Origin: Candidatus Zymogenaceae bacterium
GTDB taxonomy: Bacteria; Desulfobacterota; Zymogenia; Zymogenales; Zymogenaceae
Reading direction: 5' to 3'
Length of the DNA: 64,000 nucleotides
NCBI GenBank assembly: GCA_016933535.1
Contig: JAFGAS010000078.1
Coordinates: forward strand, 1 to 64,000
Shown: in pieces, positions 1 to 7,585 of the stretch
Layout: every line of letters starts with the position of its first letter
Position numbering within the stretch: position 1 is the first letter of the stretch
Translations under genes and position numbers: made by a program
Notes under the pieces: generated by a model
Told to the model about the DNA's origin: nothing
Databases searched by the model: none
Seen by the model: the letters and a program-made list of their open reading frames with translations, nothing else

Positions 1-10
1 TACTGTGTGC

Positions 11-44
11 GAGATTGCCACGTCGCTTCGCTCCTCGCAATGAC
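11..44. repeat. TGTCATTGCGAG-type repeat, one end
   Basis: The segment reads GAGATTGCC...CTCGCAATGAC and is the reverse orientation of the repeat ends seen at 29064 and 51956. Only one arm is visible because the window begins here, so it is probably the right half of a MITE-like element that starts outside. Confidence 0.6.
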
Positions 45-86
45 ATGATTTGCGATAGTACTGAAAAGCAGGTTTGTCAATACCCT

Positions 87-108
87 GGGGCGGCATGTAT
101 GCCGCCCC
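87..108. repeat. GGGGCGGCAT palindrome with CTACGGG flank
   Basis: Perfect inverted repeat with arms GGGGCGGCAT and ATGCCGCCCC around a GT centre, followed by CTACGGG. The same core recurs at 10065 and 32353. It has no T tract, so it is not a typical terminator. Confidence 0.8.
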
Positions 109-145
109 TACGGGTTCTAACAGAACACGTCCTTACGACCCGTAG

Positions 146-165
146 GGACACGATTCATCGTGTCC
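146..165. repeat. GGACACGA palindrome, variant core
   Basis: Arms GGACACGA and TCGTGTCC surround TTCA, and the element is preceded by CCCGTAG. The outer flank matches the neighbouring palindromes but the stem sequence differs, so it looks like another core type of the same repeat class. Confidence 0.7.
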
Positions 166-231
166 GGCAGCTACACATAGAGATAACGTCGGTTCTTTGC
201 TTATCACCCCCACCCGCATTAGAATCCGTAG

Positions 232-251
232 GGGTCGCATATATGCGACCC
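232..251. repeat. GGGTCGCATATATGCGACCC palindrome
   Basis: A perfect 20-bp palindrome preceded by CCGTAG. An identical copy lies at 10226-10245 in the opposite orientation relative to its CTACGG flank. Confidence 0.8.
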
Positions 252-312
252 GCGCAGCTGGACGACAATTATTCCGTATGGCAGGTTTCGCGGATGACCG
301 TCATGGGAAGAC

Positions 313-336
313 GGGCGGCATTAATGCCATCCCTAC
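313..336. repeat. Degenerate GGGCGGCAT palindrome
   Basis: GGGCGGCAT, TA, then ATGCCATCCCTAC. The arms match the GCGGCAT core except for one mismatch. It is the fourth palindrome within 250 bases, so 1-360 is a repeat cluster with no convincing gene. Confidence 0.6.
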
Positions 337-362
337 AGGTGCTAATAGGATACATCCTAATT

Positions 363-391
363 TTGATTCACCTAAATTAGACTATTATAAT
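363..391 (+). promoter_or_regulatory. Sigma70-like promoter, distal
   Basis: TTGATT at 363-368 and TATAAT at 386-391 with a 17-base spacer. It lies upstream of the ABC operon that begins at 670 and would give a long leader. Confidence 0.55.
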
Positions 392-423
392 ATACACGCC
401 ATAGAAAGTAATTATGAAAGCCC

Positions 424-452
424 TTGACTTTACGGAGCTTATCGAATAAAAT
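424..452 (+). promoter_or_regulatory. Sigma70-like promoter, proximal
   Basis: TTGACT at 424-429 and TAAAAT at 447-452 with a 17-base spacer. Transcription would start near 460, leaving about 210 nt of leader before the ABC ATPase gene. Confidence 0.55.
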
Positions 453-485
453 TGCTAATTTATGTGGAGACAAACCTCGCGAGGT

Positions 486-526
486 GGAACAAAGGATGAG
501 ACCCGATTTCTTTGTCCGCGGTTTTT
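486..526 (+). terminator. Possible leader attenuator hairpin
   Basis: GGAACAAAGGA (486-496) pairs with TTCTTTGTCC (508-517) with one bulged A, followed by GCGG and a run of five T. Its place between a promoter and the first gene would suit premature termination, but no antiterminator or known riboswitch fold was recognised. Confidence 0.3.
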
Positions 527-669
527 CTCTGTGCTTTTTAACAGACGAATTCTCTTTTCCCCTGTCGATCTCGTCGATAGTCCGGGCAGGCATGCCGTAA
601 AAAACCTAAACCGTATTCTAAACTTTCAACCATTCGGGATATAAACCCACATTCCAGAGGGGTAGTTTT

Positions 670-1617
670 ATGGATATGATCGAGGTCAAGAACCTTACCA
701 AGTATTACGGCCCTCACGCGGCGCTCAAAGACCTGAGTTTTTCGGTAAAGCAGGGGGAGACCCTGGGATTCCTCGGCCCCAACGGCGCCGGGAAGACCAC
801 CACCATGTCCATCCTTACGTGCCTCTTTCCGTCGACCTCCGGCACGGCCAGCGTGGCGGGGTTTAACGTCCAGGAAGACCCCATCAAGGTCAAGCAGCAA
901 ATCGGGTACCTCCCCGAGAACATCTACCTCTACACCGACATGACGGTGATCGGCTATTTAAAATTCGTCGCCGAGATCAAGGGGATCCCCAAGAAAGAGA
1001 GGGAACGAGTCATCAAAAAGGTCGTGGACCTCACCGAGATCAACGCAGTTGCGGGCCGTGGAATCAAGAAACTCTCGCGCGGGTATCTGCAGCGGGTCGG
1101 CATCGCCCAGGCGTTGCTCGGCGACCCGCCGATTCTGATCTTCGACGAGCCGACCATAGGCCTTGACCCGATGCAGATCATCTCCATCAGAAAGCTCATC
1201 AAGTCCCTGGCCGGCCAGCGGACGATCATCCTCTGCAGCCATATCCTGCCCGAGGTCAGCCAGGTCTGCGGGCGGGTCATCATCATCAACGAGGGAGAGC
1301 TTATCGCGGTCGATACCCCGGCCAACCTTGGCAAGCGGATGAAGGGCAAGGGCCGCGTCATCATAACCGTCCAGGGCCCCGTCGCCGAGATCACCAAGAC
1401 GCTTTCCGGCGTGCCGGGAGTGGCGGGGGTCACAGAGAAAGAAACGGGCCTGTTCGGGACGACCTATCACATCGAGTCCAAGGACGACCGGGAGCTCAAA
1501 CCCGACCTCGCGCGGGCGGTCGTACAGAATAACTTCAAGCTGATCGAGCTCAAGGCGCAGGACGTTACGCTCGAGGATATCTTTATCAAACTCGTTACGG
1601 AAGAAACGGAGGCCTAA
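670..1617 (+). CDS. ABC transporter ATP-binding protein (GldA/CcmA type)
   Basis: A 315-residue cytoplasmic ATPase that should power the membrane protein encoded next. Walker A GPNGAGKTT lies at residues 36-44, the signature LSRGYLQRVG at 135-144, Walker B ILIFDEPT at 155-162 and the H-loop histidine at 191. The LSxGYxQRVG signature and the roughly 100-residue C-terminal extension are usual for ABC-2 exporters and Gld-type systems. GAGGGG eight bases upstream supports the ATG at 670; a second ATG lies two codons in. It is first in a co-directional run of four genes with gaps or overlaps of a few bases. The transported substrate cannot be told from sequence. Confidence 0.9.
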   Translation: MDMIEVKNLTKYYGPHAALKDLSFSVKQGETLGFLGPNGAGKTTTMSILTCLFPSTSGTASVAGFNVQEDPIKVKQQIGYLPENIYLYTDMTVIGYLKFVAEIKGIPKKERERVIKKVVDLTEINAVAGRGIKKLSRGYLQRVGIAQALLGDPPILIFDEPTIGLDPMQIISIRKLIKSLAGQRTIILCSHILPEVSQVCGRVIIINEGELIAVDTPANLGKRMKGKGRVIITVQGPVAEITKTLSGVPGVAGVTEKETGLFGTTYHIESKDDRELKPDLARAVVQNNFKLIELKAQDVTLEDIFIKLVTEETEA

Positions 1618-1620
1618 CGC

Positions 1621-2394
1621 ATGAGAAATATATGGGCTCTCTATAAAAAAGAGATGAAATCTTACTTCATGTCGCCGGTGGCGTACGTGATTATCTTTAT
1701 CTTCCTGGTCATCGCCGGGTTCTTTTTCTTCTCGATGATATTCTCGTTTTCCAAGGTGACCTCCACATATATGGACTACCCCGAATATATGGACTACCTG
1801 AACCTCGGGGAGTGGGTCGTTCGGCCGTTGTTCGGAAACCTCTCGGTCATCCTGCTGTTTATGCTGCCGATACTCACGATGCGGCTCATCGCCGAGGAAA
1901 AACGATCGGGAACGCTCAAGCTGTTGCTGTCCTATCCGGTCAGGGATATCGAGGTGCTCTTCTCGAAATTCCTGGCCGCCGAGTCGGTGCTCTTTGCCAT
2001 GTTCTTTTTGACCATTCCGATCCCTATCTTTCTTTTCGTCTACGGCCAGCCGGAGTGGGGGCTGATCCTTACCAACTACCTCGGTATGATCCTGATGACG
2101 GGCGCCTTTTTATCGCTGGGTCTCTTCGCGTCGTCGGTGACCGAACGCCAGGTCGTGGCCGCGGTAATCACCTTCGGCGCCCTTATCCTCATCTGGGTCA
2201 TCAACTGGGCCAAGGACCTGGCGGGCTTTACCATGGGTGCGGTCCTGGATGATATATCGCTGCTGTCGCATATCGAGAACTTTACCAAGGGGGTAATCGT
2301 CACTCACGACATCGTCTACTATGTCCTGTTTACCTCCTTCTTCCTTTTCCTGGCCCTCACGGCCCTGCAGTCCCGCACGTGGAGGAGCAAGTGA
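1621..2394 (+). CDS. ABC-2 type permease (GldF-like)
   Basis: A 257-residue integral membrane protein with about six hydrophobic segments, beginning MRNIWALYKKEMKSYFMSP, the usual opening of GldF/ABC-2 permeases. It starts three bases after the ATPase gene stops, and its TGA overlaps the ATG of the next gene, so translation is probably coupled. In Bacteroidetes GldF and GldA act with GldG, but homologous sets occur in many non-gliding bacteria, so the name implies family and not motility. It would form the channel with the protein from the preceding gene. Confidence 0.85.
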   Translation: MRNIWALYKKEMKSYFMSPVAYVIIFIFLVIAGFFFFSMIFSFSKVTSTYMDYPEYMDYLNLGEWVVRPLFGNLSVILLFMLPILTMRLIAEEKRSGTLKLLLSYPVRDIEVLFSKFLAAESVLFAMFFLTIPIPIFLFVYGQPEWGLILTNYLGMILMTGAFLSLGLFASSVTERQVVAAVITFGALILIWVINWAKDLAGFTMGAVLDDISLLSHIENFTKGVIVTHDIVYYVLFTSFFLFLALTALQSRTWRSK

Positions 2395-3863
2395 TGAAGA
2401 AACTATGGTCGACCGTACTGGACTTCTTTAAACGAATCGAATTTGAGCCCCTCACGAGGGGTCAGAAATACGGGGTGAGCACCGTCGTCGCGGTGGTGCT
2501 GGTGCTGGCGATCGTCGTCTTACTCGAGGTGCTCTCGTATAACCACAGCAAGCAGTTTGACCTCACCGAGGATAAACGCTACACCGTGTCGATGGAATCG
2601 ACCAACCTCATGGAGTCCTTGACCTCCGACCTCAAGGCCGTCGCGTTCTTTTCGCGGGACGACGTCAAGACGAAGGTCGGCGATCTCCTGGAGCAGTATA
2701 AATACGCGTCCGACGGAAAGTTTGAGTACCGCTTCGTAGACCTCTACCTCTCCCCCGGAGACGCCAAGACCTACAAGGTGACCGAGGACAATACCATCGT
2801 CTTTATCTATGGGGACCGCCAGGAACGCGTGGTGCTGTCCGACACCGATATCGTCGGTTCCGGGGAGCAGAAGCTGACCAACGCGATGCTCAAGGTAACT
2901 TCCACGGAGCCCAAGACGGTCTATTTCCTCATCCGGCACGGCGAGCGGGATATGGACCTGGAAACCGAGGAGGGATTTTCCCGAATCAAGACTCGGCTGG
3001 AGAGCCAGAACTACGTCATCAAGGCGCTCGATCTCCTTTCGAAGCCCACGGTGCCCGATGACGCGGCGGCGCTGATCATTGCCGCGCCCCAAAAGGACCT
3101 GTTTGATGACGAGATCGGCGCCGTCACCGAATACCTGAACAGGGGGGGATCGCTCTTGGTGATGCTCGACGCGGGCGTCGATACCCCGAAATTGACAGGG
3201 ATGCTCAAGCGAATCGGCATTGCGATGCCGTCGGACGTGGTCATCGACCGGGACAGCAAGGTCCTCGGCGGCGACTACCTGCTGCCGGTGGCCAGCACCT
3301 ACCTCAAACACCCGATCACGAAGGACCTGACGGTCCTCTCGTTCTATCCCTACGCCCGCTCGGTCGTCATCGATGAGACGGCGGCCAAGGACTCAGGCTG
3401 GAGCCTGGGCTACCTCGTCAATACGGGGACAAACAGCTGGGCCGAGACGGATCTCGGCGCGCTGCGCCAGGGAAAAGCGGAATTCAACAAGGGCGTGGAT
3501 ACGGCCGGCCCCGTGGCCGTGGCGGTCGAGGGATCCAGGGAGATTACCTCCGGCGACGAAGATACGGCCCAACCCAAGGAGGCCAGGATCGTGGTCTTCG
3601 GCAGTTCAAGCTTTGTTGTCAACACCTACTATCTCATGGCCGAGTCCAATGCCGCCAACATCGATATCTTCCTCAACAGTGTCAATTGGCTTGCGGGCAA
3701 CGAGAACCTCATCAGCATCCATGCAAAGGAGAGAACGTCCACGCCTCTGTTCCTCACGGGTTACCAGGGGTTGTTGATATTTCTCGTCTGTGTGGTGCTG
3801 GTTCCCCTGGCGGTGCTGGGGGTGGGGATCTTCATCTACTTCAGGAGGAGATTTGTGGAATGA
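2394..3863 (+). CDS. Gld-type ABC auxiliary protein (GldG-like)
   Basis: A 489-residue protein with one N-terminal membrane segment near residues 28-46, a large extracytoplasmic region and a C-terminal membrane segment ending in a basic YFRRRFVE tail. The segment FDLTEDKRYTVS after the first helix and the later GGSLLVMLDAG are typical of the GldG/ABC auxiliary family. The ATG at 2394 is chosen over an in-frame GTG at 2379 because GGAGG sits at the right distance and the stop/start overlap ATGA couples it to the permease gene. It probably shapes or gates the transporter on the periplasmic side; no enzymatic residues are evident. Confidence 0.8.
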   Translation: MKKLWSTVLDFFKRIEFEPLTRGQKYGVSTVVAVVLVLAIVVLLEVLSYNHSKQFDLTEDKRYTVSMESTNLMESLTSDLKAVAFFSRDDVKTKVGDLLEQYKYASDGKFEYRFVDLYLSPGDAKTYKVTEDNTIVFIYGDRQERVVLSDTDIVGSGEQKLTNAMLKVTSTEPKTVYFLIRHGERDMDLETEEGFSRIKTRLESQNYVIKALDLLSKPTVPDDAAALIIAAPQKDLFDDEIGAVTEYLNRGGSLLVMLDAGVDTPKLTGMLKRIGIAMPSDVVIDRDSKVLGGDYLLPVASTYLKHPITKDLTVLSFYPYARSVVIDETAAKDSGWSLGYLVNTGTNSWAETDLGALRQGKAEFNKGVDTAGPVAVAVEGSREITSGDEDTAQPKEARIVVFGSSSFVVNTYYLMAESNAANIDIFLNSVNWLAGNENLISIHAKERTSTPLFLTGYQGLLIFLVCVVLVPLAVLGVGIFIYFRRRFVE

Positions 3864-5635
3864 AACCAAGGACACTCCTGATTATAGCGGCGGTCTTTGC
3901 CGTCGTCGTCTCCTTTTACGTCGTTTTCGAGAATATATACCTTCCGAAGAAGGAAAAAGGAAAGGAGAGAGAAAACAAGGTCTTTACCCTTACGCGGGAA
4001 GACCTTGACCTCATCAAGATCCAAACGGAGCACTCCGTAATCATCCTGGTAAGGGAGAAAGACAAGGACCGCTGGGTGATGACCGCGCCGATCAAGAGCG
4101 ACGTGGACGCGGGCGAGGTGGAGTCCTTCATTGCCTCGGCGCTGGATACCGAGGTCACCCGGAAGCTCGGCACCAAGGAACAGCTCAAGGATAGTATGGG
4201 CGATTTTGGTCTTGACGAGCCGAAGCTGTCTGTGGTGCTGGGATCGGGTGATAACTCGGAGGTGCTGTCGCTCGGAAACGTCGTTGCCTCGGGGGGCGAG
4301 GTCTACGCGACCCGAAAGGGCGACGACCAGGTCTTTCTGGTAGACGAATTCGTGACGGAAGACCTCAACCGGGATACGACGACGCTGCGGGACAAGACGC
4401 TCGTTGCGTTTTCGCCCGACGACATCGTTTCGCTGTCGGTTTCCCGCAGTGGGACGACCGTCACGGTTAAAAGAGAGGCCGACGACTCATGGCTGATCAC
4501 CGAGCCGATAAAGTATTCGGCGGATGCCGACCAGATAACCGATATCCTGGAATTCGTGAGCGAAGCGGGGGCCGTCGGCTTTGCCCCGGAGGGCGCCGAC
4601 CCCGCCGAGTACGGGCTTTCCGCGCCGGCGATAACGCTGCTGCTCGTCGATACAGGCGGGGCAATTTCCCGCCTTTTAATCGGAAAACCCGCCGGCGACA
4701 ATAACTACTGGGCCATGCGGGAGGGCCGACCGTCGATATTCATGGTATCGGAGAAGGTGAAAAACAAGCTGACGGTATCGGCCGATTTCATCATGGACAG
4801 GTCGTTGCTTGCCTATGCCGCCGCGGATGTAACGGCCATTGAGGTGAGCGGACCGGACGGCCGGATATCGATCGTGCGGGACGGCCGGGGGTGGAAGATC
4901 ACCGAGCCCGATCAGGTCAAGGGAGACAGGAACGCCGTCAACGCGCTGCTTTCCGACCTCAGGGAAATGAAGGTTTCCGGGATCGTTCAGATCCCCGCCA
5001 AGGACCTCGGGCGGTACGGGCTATCGAGGCCGACGCTGGCCATTACGCTCACCGCCGACGAGGGCGATACGGAGCATACATCGGTGCTCAAGCTGGCGCT
5101 GACGGCAGGAGATACCTCATACGGATATCTCTCGACGGGAGATTTCATCTTCTCGATCCCCACTGAAACGATTGCGGACTTTAAACCCACCTTCGATTCG
5201 CTGAAGGACAGGGCGCTGCTCTCTTTCGATAAGGACACGGTCACGAGGATCACCGTCGCCGCCGGCGACAAAACCTACGCCTTCAAGAAGAAGGGGGATA
5301 CCTGGAAGATGACCGATCCGGACCGCAAAAAGGTCGATACCGCATTGATCGACTCGCTCCTCGGTGCGATAGGGGACCTGTCTTACTCGGGGGTCCTGGT
5401 GGACACGAAGGATAACCTCGAACAATGGGAGCTCGATGAGCCCCGGACCGCTATCACGCTCTTCGGCCCGGACGACAAGGAGATCGGGAGGATCGCGTTC
5501 GGCAGGGAAGAACAAAAGGACGACGGTCGATACACGGCCGCCGTCTCCACATCGCTCAAAAAGACATACGGCGTTGATACGGATTTGGTGGATACGATCA
5601 AAGACAAGATTGAAATCATACAGGAAGGGAGGTAA
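3860..5635 (+). CDS. DUF4340 protein with four tandem units
   Basis: A 591-residue protein with an N-terminal membrane anchor (residues about 5-23), a short charged stretch and an otherwise extracytoplasmic beta-rich body. Four repeats are visible, each with a W-x-x-T-x-P motif (RWVMTAP near residue 70, SWLITEP near 209, GWKITEP near 344, TWKMTDP near 481) and a later FGLDEP/YGLSAP/YGLSRP/WELDEP motif, spaced about 137 residues. Family members usually sit beside GldG-type genes, as here. The start ATG at 3860 overlaps the previous TGA and follows AGGAGG. The role is unknown; a scaffold attached to the ABC complex is the simplest guess. Confidence 0.85.
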   Translation: MKPRTLLIIAAVFAVVVSFYVVFENIYLPKKEKGKERENKVFTLTREDLDLIKIQTEHSVIILVREKDKDRWVMTAPIKSDVDAGEVESFIASALDTEVTRKLGTKEQLKDSMGDFGLDEPKLSVVLGSGDNSEVLSLGNVVASGGEVYATRKGDDQVFLVDEFVTEDLNRDTTTLRDKTLVAFSPDDIVSLSVSRSGTTVTVKREADDSWLITEPIKYSADADQITDILEFVSEAGAVGFAPEGADPAEYGLSAPAITLLLVDTGGAISRLLIGKPAGDNNYWAMREGRPSIFMVSEKVKNKLTVSADFIMDRSLLAYAAADVTAIEVSGPDGRISIVRDGRGWKITEPDQVKGDRNAVNALLSDLREMKVSGIVQIPAKDLGRYGLSRPTLAITLTADEGDTEHTSVLKLALTAGDTSYGYLSTGDFIFSIPTETIADFKPTFDSLKDRALLSFDKDTVTRITVAAGDKTYAFKKKGDTWKMTDPDRKKVDTALIDSLLGAIGDLSYSGVLVDTKDNLEQWELDEPRTAITLFGPDDKEIGRIAFGREEQKDDGRYTAAVSTSLKKTYGVDTDLVDTIKDKIEIIQEGR

Positions 5636-5639
5636 CAGC

Positions 5640-5966
5640 ATGGCGCGGATTACCGTAGAAGACTGCCTTGATCATGTTGAAAACCGTTTTCAACTGGTGC
5701 ACCTTGCGTCCCAGCGGACCAAGCAATTGCGGCGCGGCTCCAGGATCATGGTAGACTCGCCCGAGAATAAGGAAGTGGTCCAGGCATTGAGAGAGATCGC
5801 CGCGGGTAAGGTCAGTTTCGAGAACATCGGAGAGCTCATCGTTCCCGAAGAGGATATCTTCGAGGCGTATAACGAGAAATTGGATGAGGAGCAGGTCATT
5901 GATGCCGAAGAGGACGACCTCGAGGTGATCGACGGCGAGCCCGAGGACGACGAAGAGGACGTATGA
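5640..5966 (+). CDS. rpoZ: RNA polymerase omega subunit
   Basis: A 108-residue subunit that helps assemble RNA polymerase by chaperoning beta-prime. The N-terminus [17 protein letters not shown] and the following [12 protein letters not shown] are the conserved omega helices, and the C-terminal third is very acidic ([19 protein letters not shown]). GGAGG lies just ahead of the ATG, four bases after the DUF4340 gene. Its TGA overlaps the next ATG. Its place directly behind a transporter operon suggests shared transcription, although an internal promoter cannot be excluded. Confidence 0.95.
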   Translation: MARITVEDCLDHVENRFQLVHLASQRTKQLRRGSRIMVDSPENKEVVQALREIAAGKVSFENIGELIVPEEDIFEAYNEKLDEEQVIDAEEDDLEVIDGEPEDDEEDV

Positions 5967-6373
5967 GACTTCCCAATCCACTGAAAAAAGGCCTCATCCT
6001 CTACGGAGACCAAACGCACGAACCGGCATCGCCGGAGCGCCTGGTCGAGTACGGAACGGCCTATGAATCCGAGGGAAGGGACAGCAACGCCCTCGAATGC
6101 TTCTGGCAGGCGGGATTCACCGAAGGGATCCAACGGATCGCCCTGAGGGCCATAGAAGAGGGAGATTTTTTTCTTTATCGGCAGGCTATGGTCTATATGG
6201 AGCGTGCCATGGTGGCCGATGAGCTTTTGGCCCTCTCGAGGAACGCCGAAGAGCGGGGAAAACTCTCGTTTGCCCTGGCCGCCGCCCGGGAGGCCGGGGA
6301 CGGTAAAAGGACCGCCGCCCTAGAGGCCAAGATTCCAAAGGGTGATACCGATGGAGAAGATCACAAAGAGTAA
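5963..6373 (+). CDS. Small helical protein, function unknown
   Basis: A 136-residue soluble protein without signal peptide or membrane segment. It is alanine- and glutamate-rich and looks all-helical, with TPR-like stretches ([20 protein letters not shown] and [20 protein letters not shown]). The start overlaps the rpoZ stop (ATGA), and the end overlaps the yacG start by 23 bases, so all three are likely co-translated. No known family was recognised. The position between two small proteins that bind RNA polymerase and gyrase makes an accessory role in that context possible, but this is only inference. Confidence 0.75.
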   Translation: MRLPNPLKKGLILYGDQTHEPASPERLVEYGTAYESEGRDSNALECFWQAGFTEGIQRIALRAIEEGDFFLYRQAMVYMERAMVADELLALSRNAEERGKLSFALAAAREAGDGKRTAALEAKIPKGDTDGEDHKE

Positions 6374-6533
6374 GGAGCGGCCCTGTCCCTACTGCGGCCG
6401 CCCGTCACGGCCCGATTCGTTTCCCTTCTGCTCCGATCGATGTCGGCTGATCGATCTTTCGGGCTGGCTTAGCGAGGTCTATACGATACCGGCCGAAGAG
6501 CTCGACGACGAAGACCGGGAAATCCTGCAATAG
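6351..6533 (+). CDS. yacG: DNA gyrase inhibitor YacG
   Basis: A 60-residue zinc-binding protein. CPYCG at the N-terminus and [14 protein letters not shown] form the four-cysteine zinc site and the adjoining helix typical of YacG, which in Escherichia coli binds GyrB and blocks DNA binding. The C-terminal tail is acidic. The ATG at 6351 is preferred to a GTG nine bases earlier because it places [16 protein letters not shown] at the usual distance. It overlaps the end of the preceding gene and is followed at once by a terminator. Confidence 0.9.
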   Translation: MEKITKSKERPCPYCGRPSRPDSFPFCSDRCRLIDLSGWLSEVYTIPAEELDDEDREILQ

Positions 6534-6578
6534 CGCCCGCCCAGCGAAGAAAGGCGGGCGTTGCTATTTTCCTTTTCG
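6534..6578 (+). terminator. Rho-independent terminator after yacG
   Basis: Stem CGCCCGCC (6534-6541) with GGCGGGCG (6553-6560), followed by a T-rich stretch. It closes the run of genes that starts at 670. Confidence 0.85.
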
Positions 6579-6899
6579 GTTTTTCCTCCCCTATCGATGT
6601 CCACACCCCCTTTTCGCTTCCCATTGTCCCGTGAATCGAGTAAGATTGGCATCGGCGTCGGATAACGGGATCATGCCGGACGACGAGGGGATCTTTTCCT
6701 CGTACCTTTGTGTCTTCGTATAGTGAAGGCCTTCTGTATTTATCGGGAGAAATGAGATCACCACAAAGGCAGGAAATTGTGAAGATGACGGATATGTATC
6801 GGAGGATACAAAGACCACATCTTTCTTTGACGTCCTCCCACGTAAGGCCACGATAACGGCCGCCGTAATCGTGGAAAAGACCTTGAGGAGATTTGCCGT
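6579..6899. other. Gap without recognised gene
   Basis: About 320 bases between the yacG terminator and ybjQ. No open frame with family resemblance, no repeat of the window's palindrome classes and no clear RNA fold was seen. GAGGAG just before 6900 is the ribosome site for the next gene. Confidence 0.5.
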
Positions 6900-7220
6900 A
6901 TGCTTATCGTCACTACACCAACCATTGAAGGGAAAAAGATTGCCCAACACCTCGGTCCCGTCTTCGGCCAGTGCATCGTCGGGGCGGGGTCGCTCAAGAG
7001 CTTTATCTCTGGGGTCAAGGACGTGCTGGGCGCGCGCGTCATCGTCCTGGAGGACGAGGTCCGACACGCCCGGGACATGGCCGTCAGAGACATGATCCGG
7101 GACGCCGAAAAGCTCGGCGCGCAGGCCGTCGTCGGGCTCTGTGCCTCGTATGATTCGCTGGCCGAAGGGCAGCTCATGCTGGTGGCCGTGGCGGGTACGG
7201 CGGTGATCGTCGAGGCATAA
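6900..7220 (+). CDS. YbjQ family (UPF0145) protein
   Basis: A 106-residue small soluble protein. MLIVTTPTIEGKKIAQHLG, the central GARVIVLEDEVRHARD segment and EKLGAQAVVGL match the YbjQ/DUF74 family, which forms pentameric barrels and has been called heavy-metal-binding without firm biochemical proof. TTGAGGAG lies just upstream of the ATG. It stands alone, facing the same way as its neighbours, with more than 300 bases free on its left. The real function is not known. Confidence 0.85.
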   Translation: MLIVTTPTIEGKKIAQHLGPVFGQCIVGAGSLKSFISGVKDVLGARVIVLEDEVRHARDMAVRDMIRDAEKLGAQAVVGLCASYDSLAEGQLMLVAVAGTAVIVEA

Positions 7221-7308
7221 CACCGATTATCCTTCATCTGCCAAAGAAAAACATCTTTTCATAATATCCTAATAATATAGTCATATTTATGCATGGAGGG
7301 AAAACCAC

Positions 7309-7386
7309 GTGCTTTTCAGAAGCGTGAGTATCGTATACTATCGCCTCGTCCGGAAAGAAGAGGGCAAGGACTTTCGAATCTTTTAG
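7309..7386 (+). CDS. Possible 25-residue peptide gene
   Basis: GTG at 7309 is preceded by GGAGGG with an eight-base spacer and opens a frame of 25 codons ending at TAG (7384-7386). The peptide begins VLFRSVSIVYYRLVRKEEGK and is half hydrophobic and half basic. A strong terminator starts 25 bases after the stop. A good ribosome site plus a dedicated terminator argue for a real short transcript, but it could equally be a small RNA with a chance frame. No homologue was recognised. Confidence 0.3.
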   Translation: MLFRSVSIVYYRLVRKEEGKDFRIF

Positions 7387-7411
7387 GCTTCCCGCTTTTA
7401 TATCTCGGGCA

Positions 7412-7450
7412 GACGCCGCTCCGACACCTCGGACGGCGTCCTTTTGTTTC
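7412..7450 (+). terminator. Rho-independent terminator
   Basis: GACGCCG-C-TCCG (7412-7423) pairs with CGGA-CGGCGTC (7430-7440), loop ACACCT, one bulged C, then CTTTTGTTT. It lies 190 bases after ybjQ and 25 bases after the possible peptide gene. Confidence 0.75.
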
Positions 7451-7502
7451 ATCCGTTGCCCTCGTCAACCCTCCGCGCCGCCCTTCCCTGGACCGCGGAA
7501 TG

Positions 7503-7516
7503 ATGATTTAGATCAA
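7503..7516. promoter_or_regulatory. CRP/FNR-like site upstream of proS
   Basis: TGAT-TTAG-ATCA (7504-7515) is a perfect TGAT-N4-ATCA dyad extended to GATCAAT on one side, matching the core of CRP/FNR family boxes. It lies 70 bases before the proS start. One site alone can arise by chance. Confidence 0.35.
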
Positions 7517-7585
7517 TCCCCCTTGATTTTTTCATAAAATTCCTTTATCCTTACACTTCCACTATTACTGTTGCCGGAGGTTCTA

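Noticed and set aside
7448-7585. T-box or amino-acid riboswitch ahead of proS
   Set aside because: No T-box core sequence or specifier-loop pattern was seen; only the CRP/FNR-like dyad stands out.
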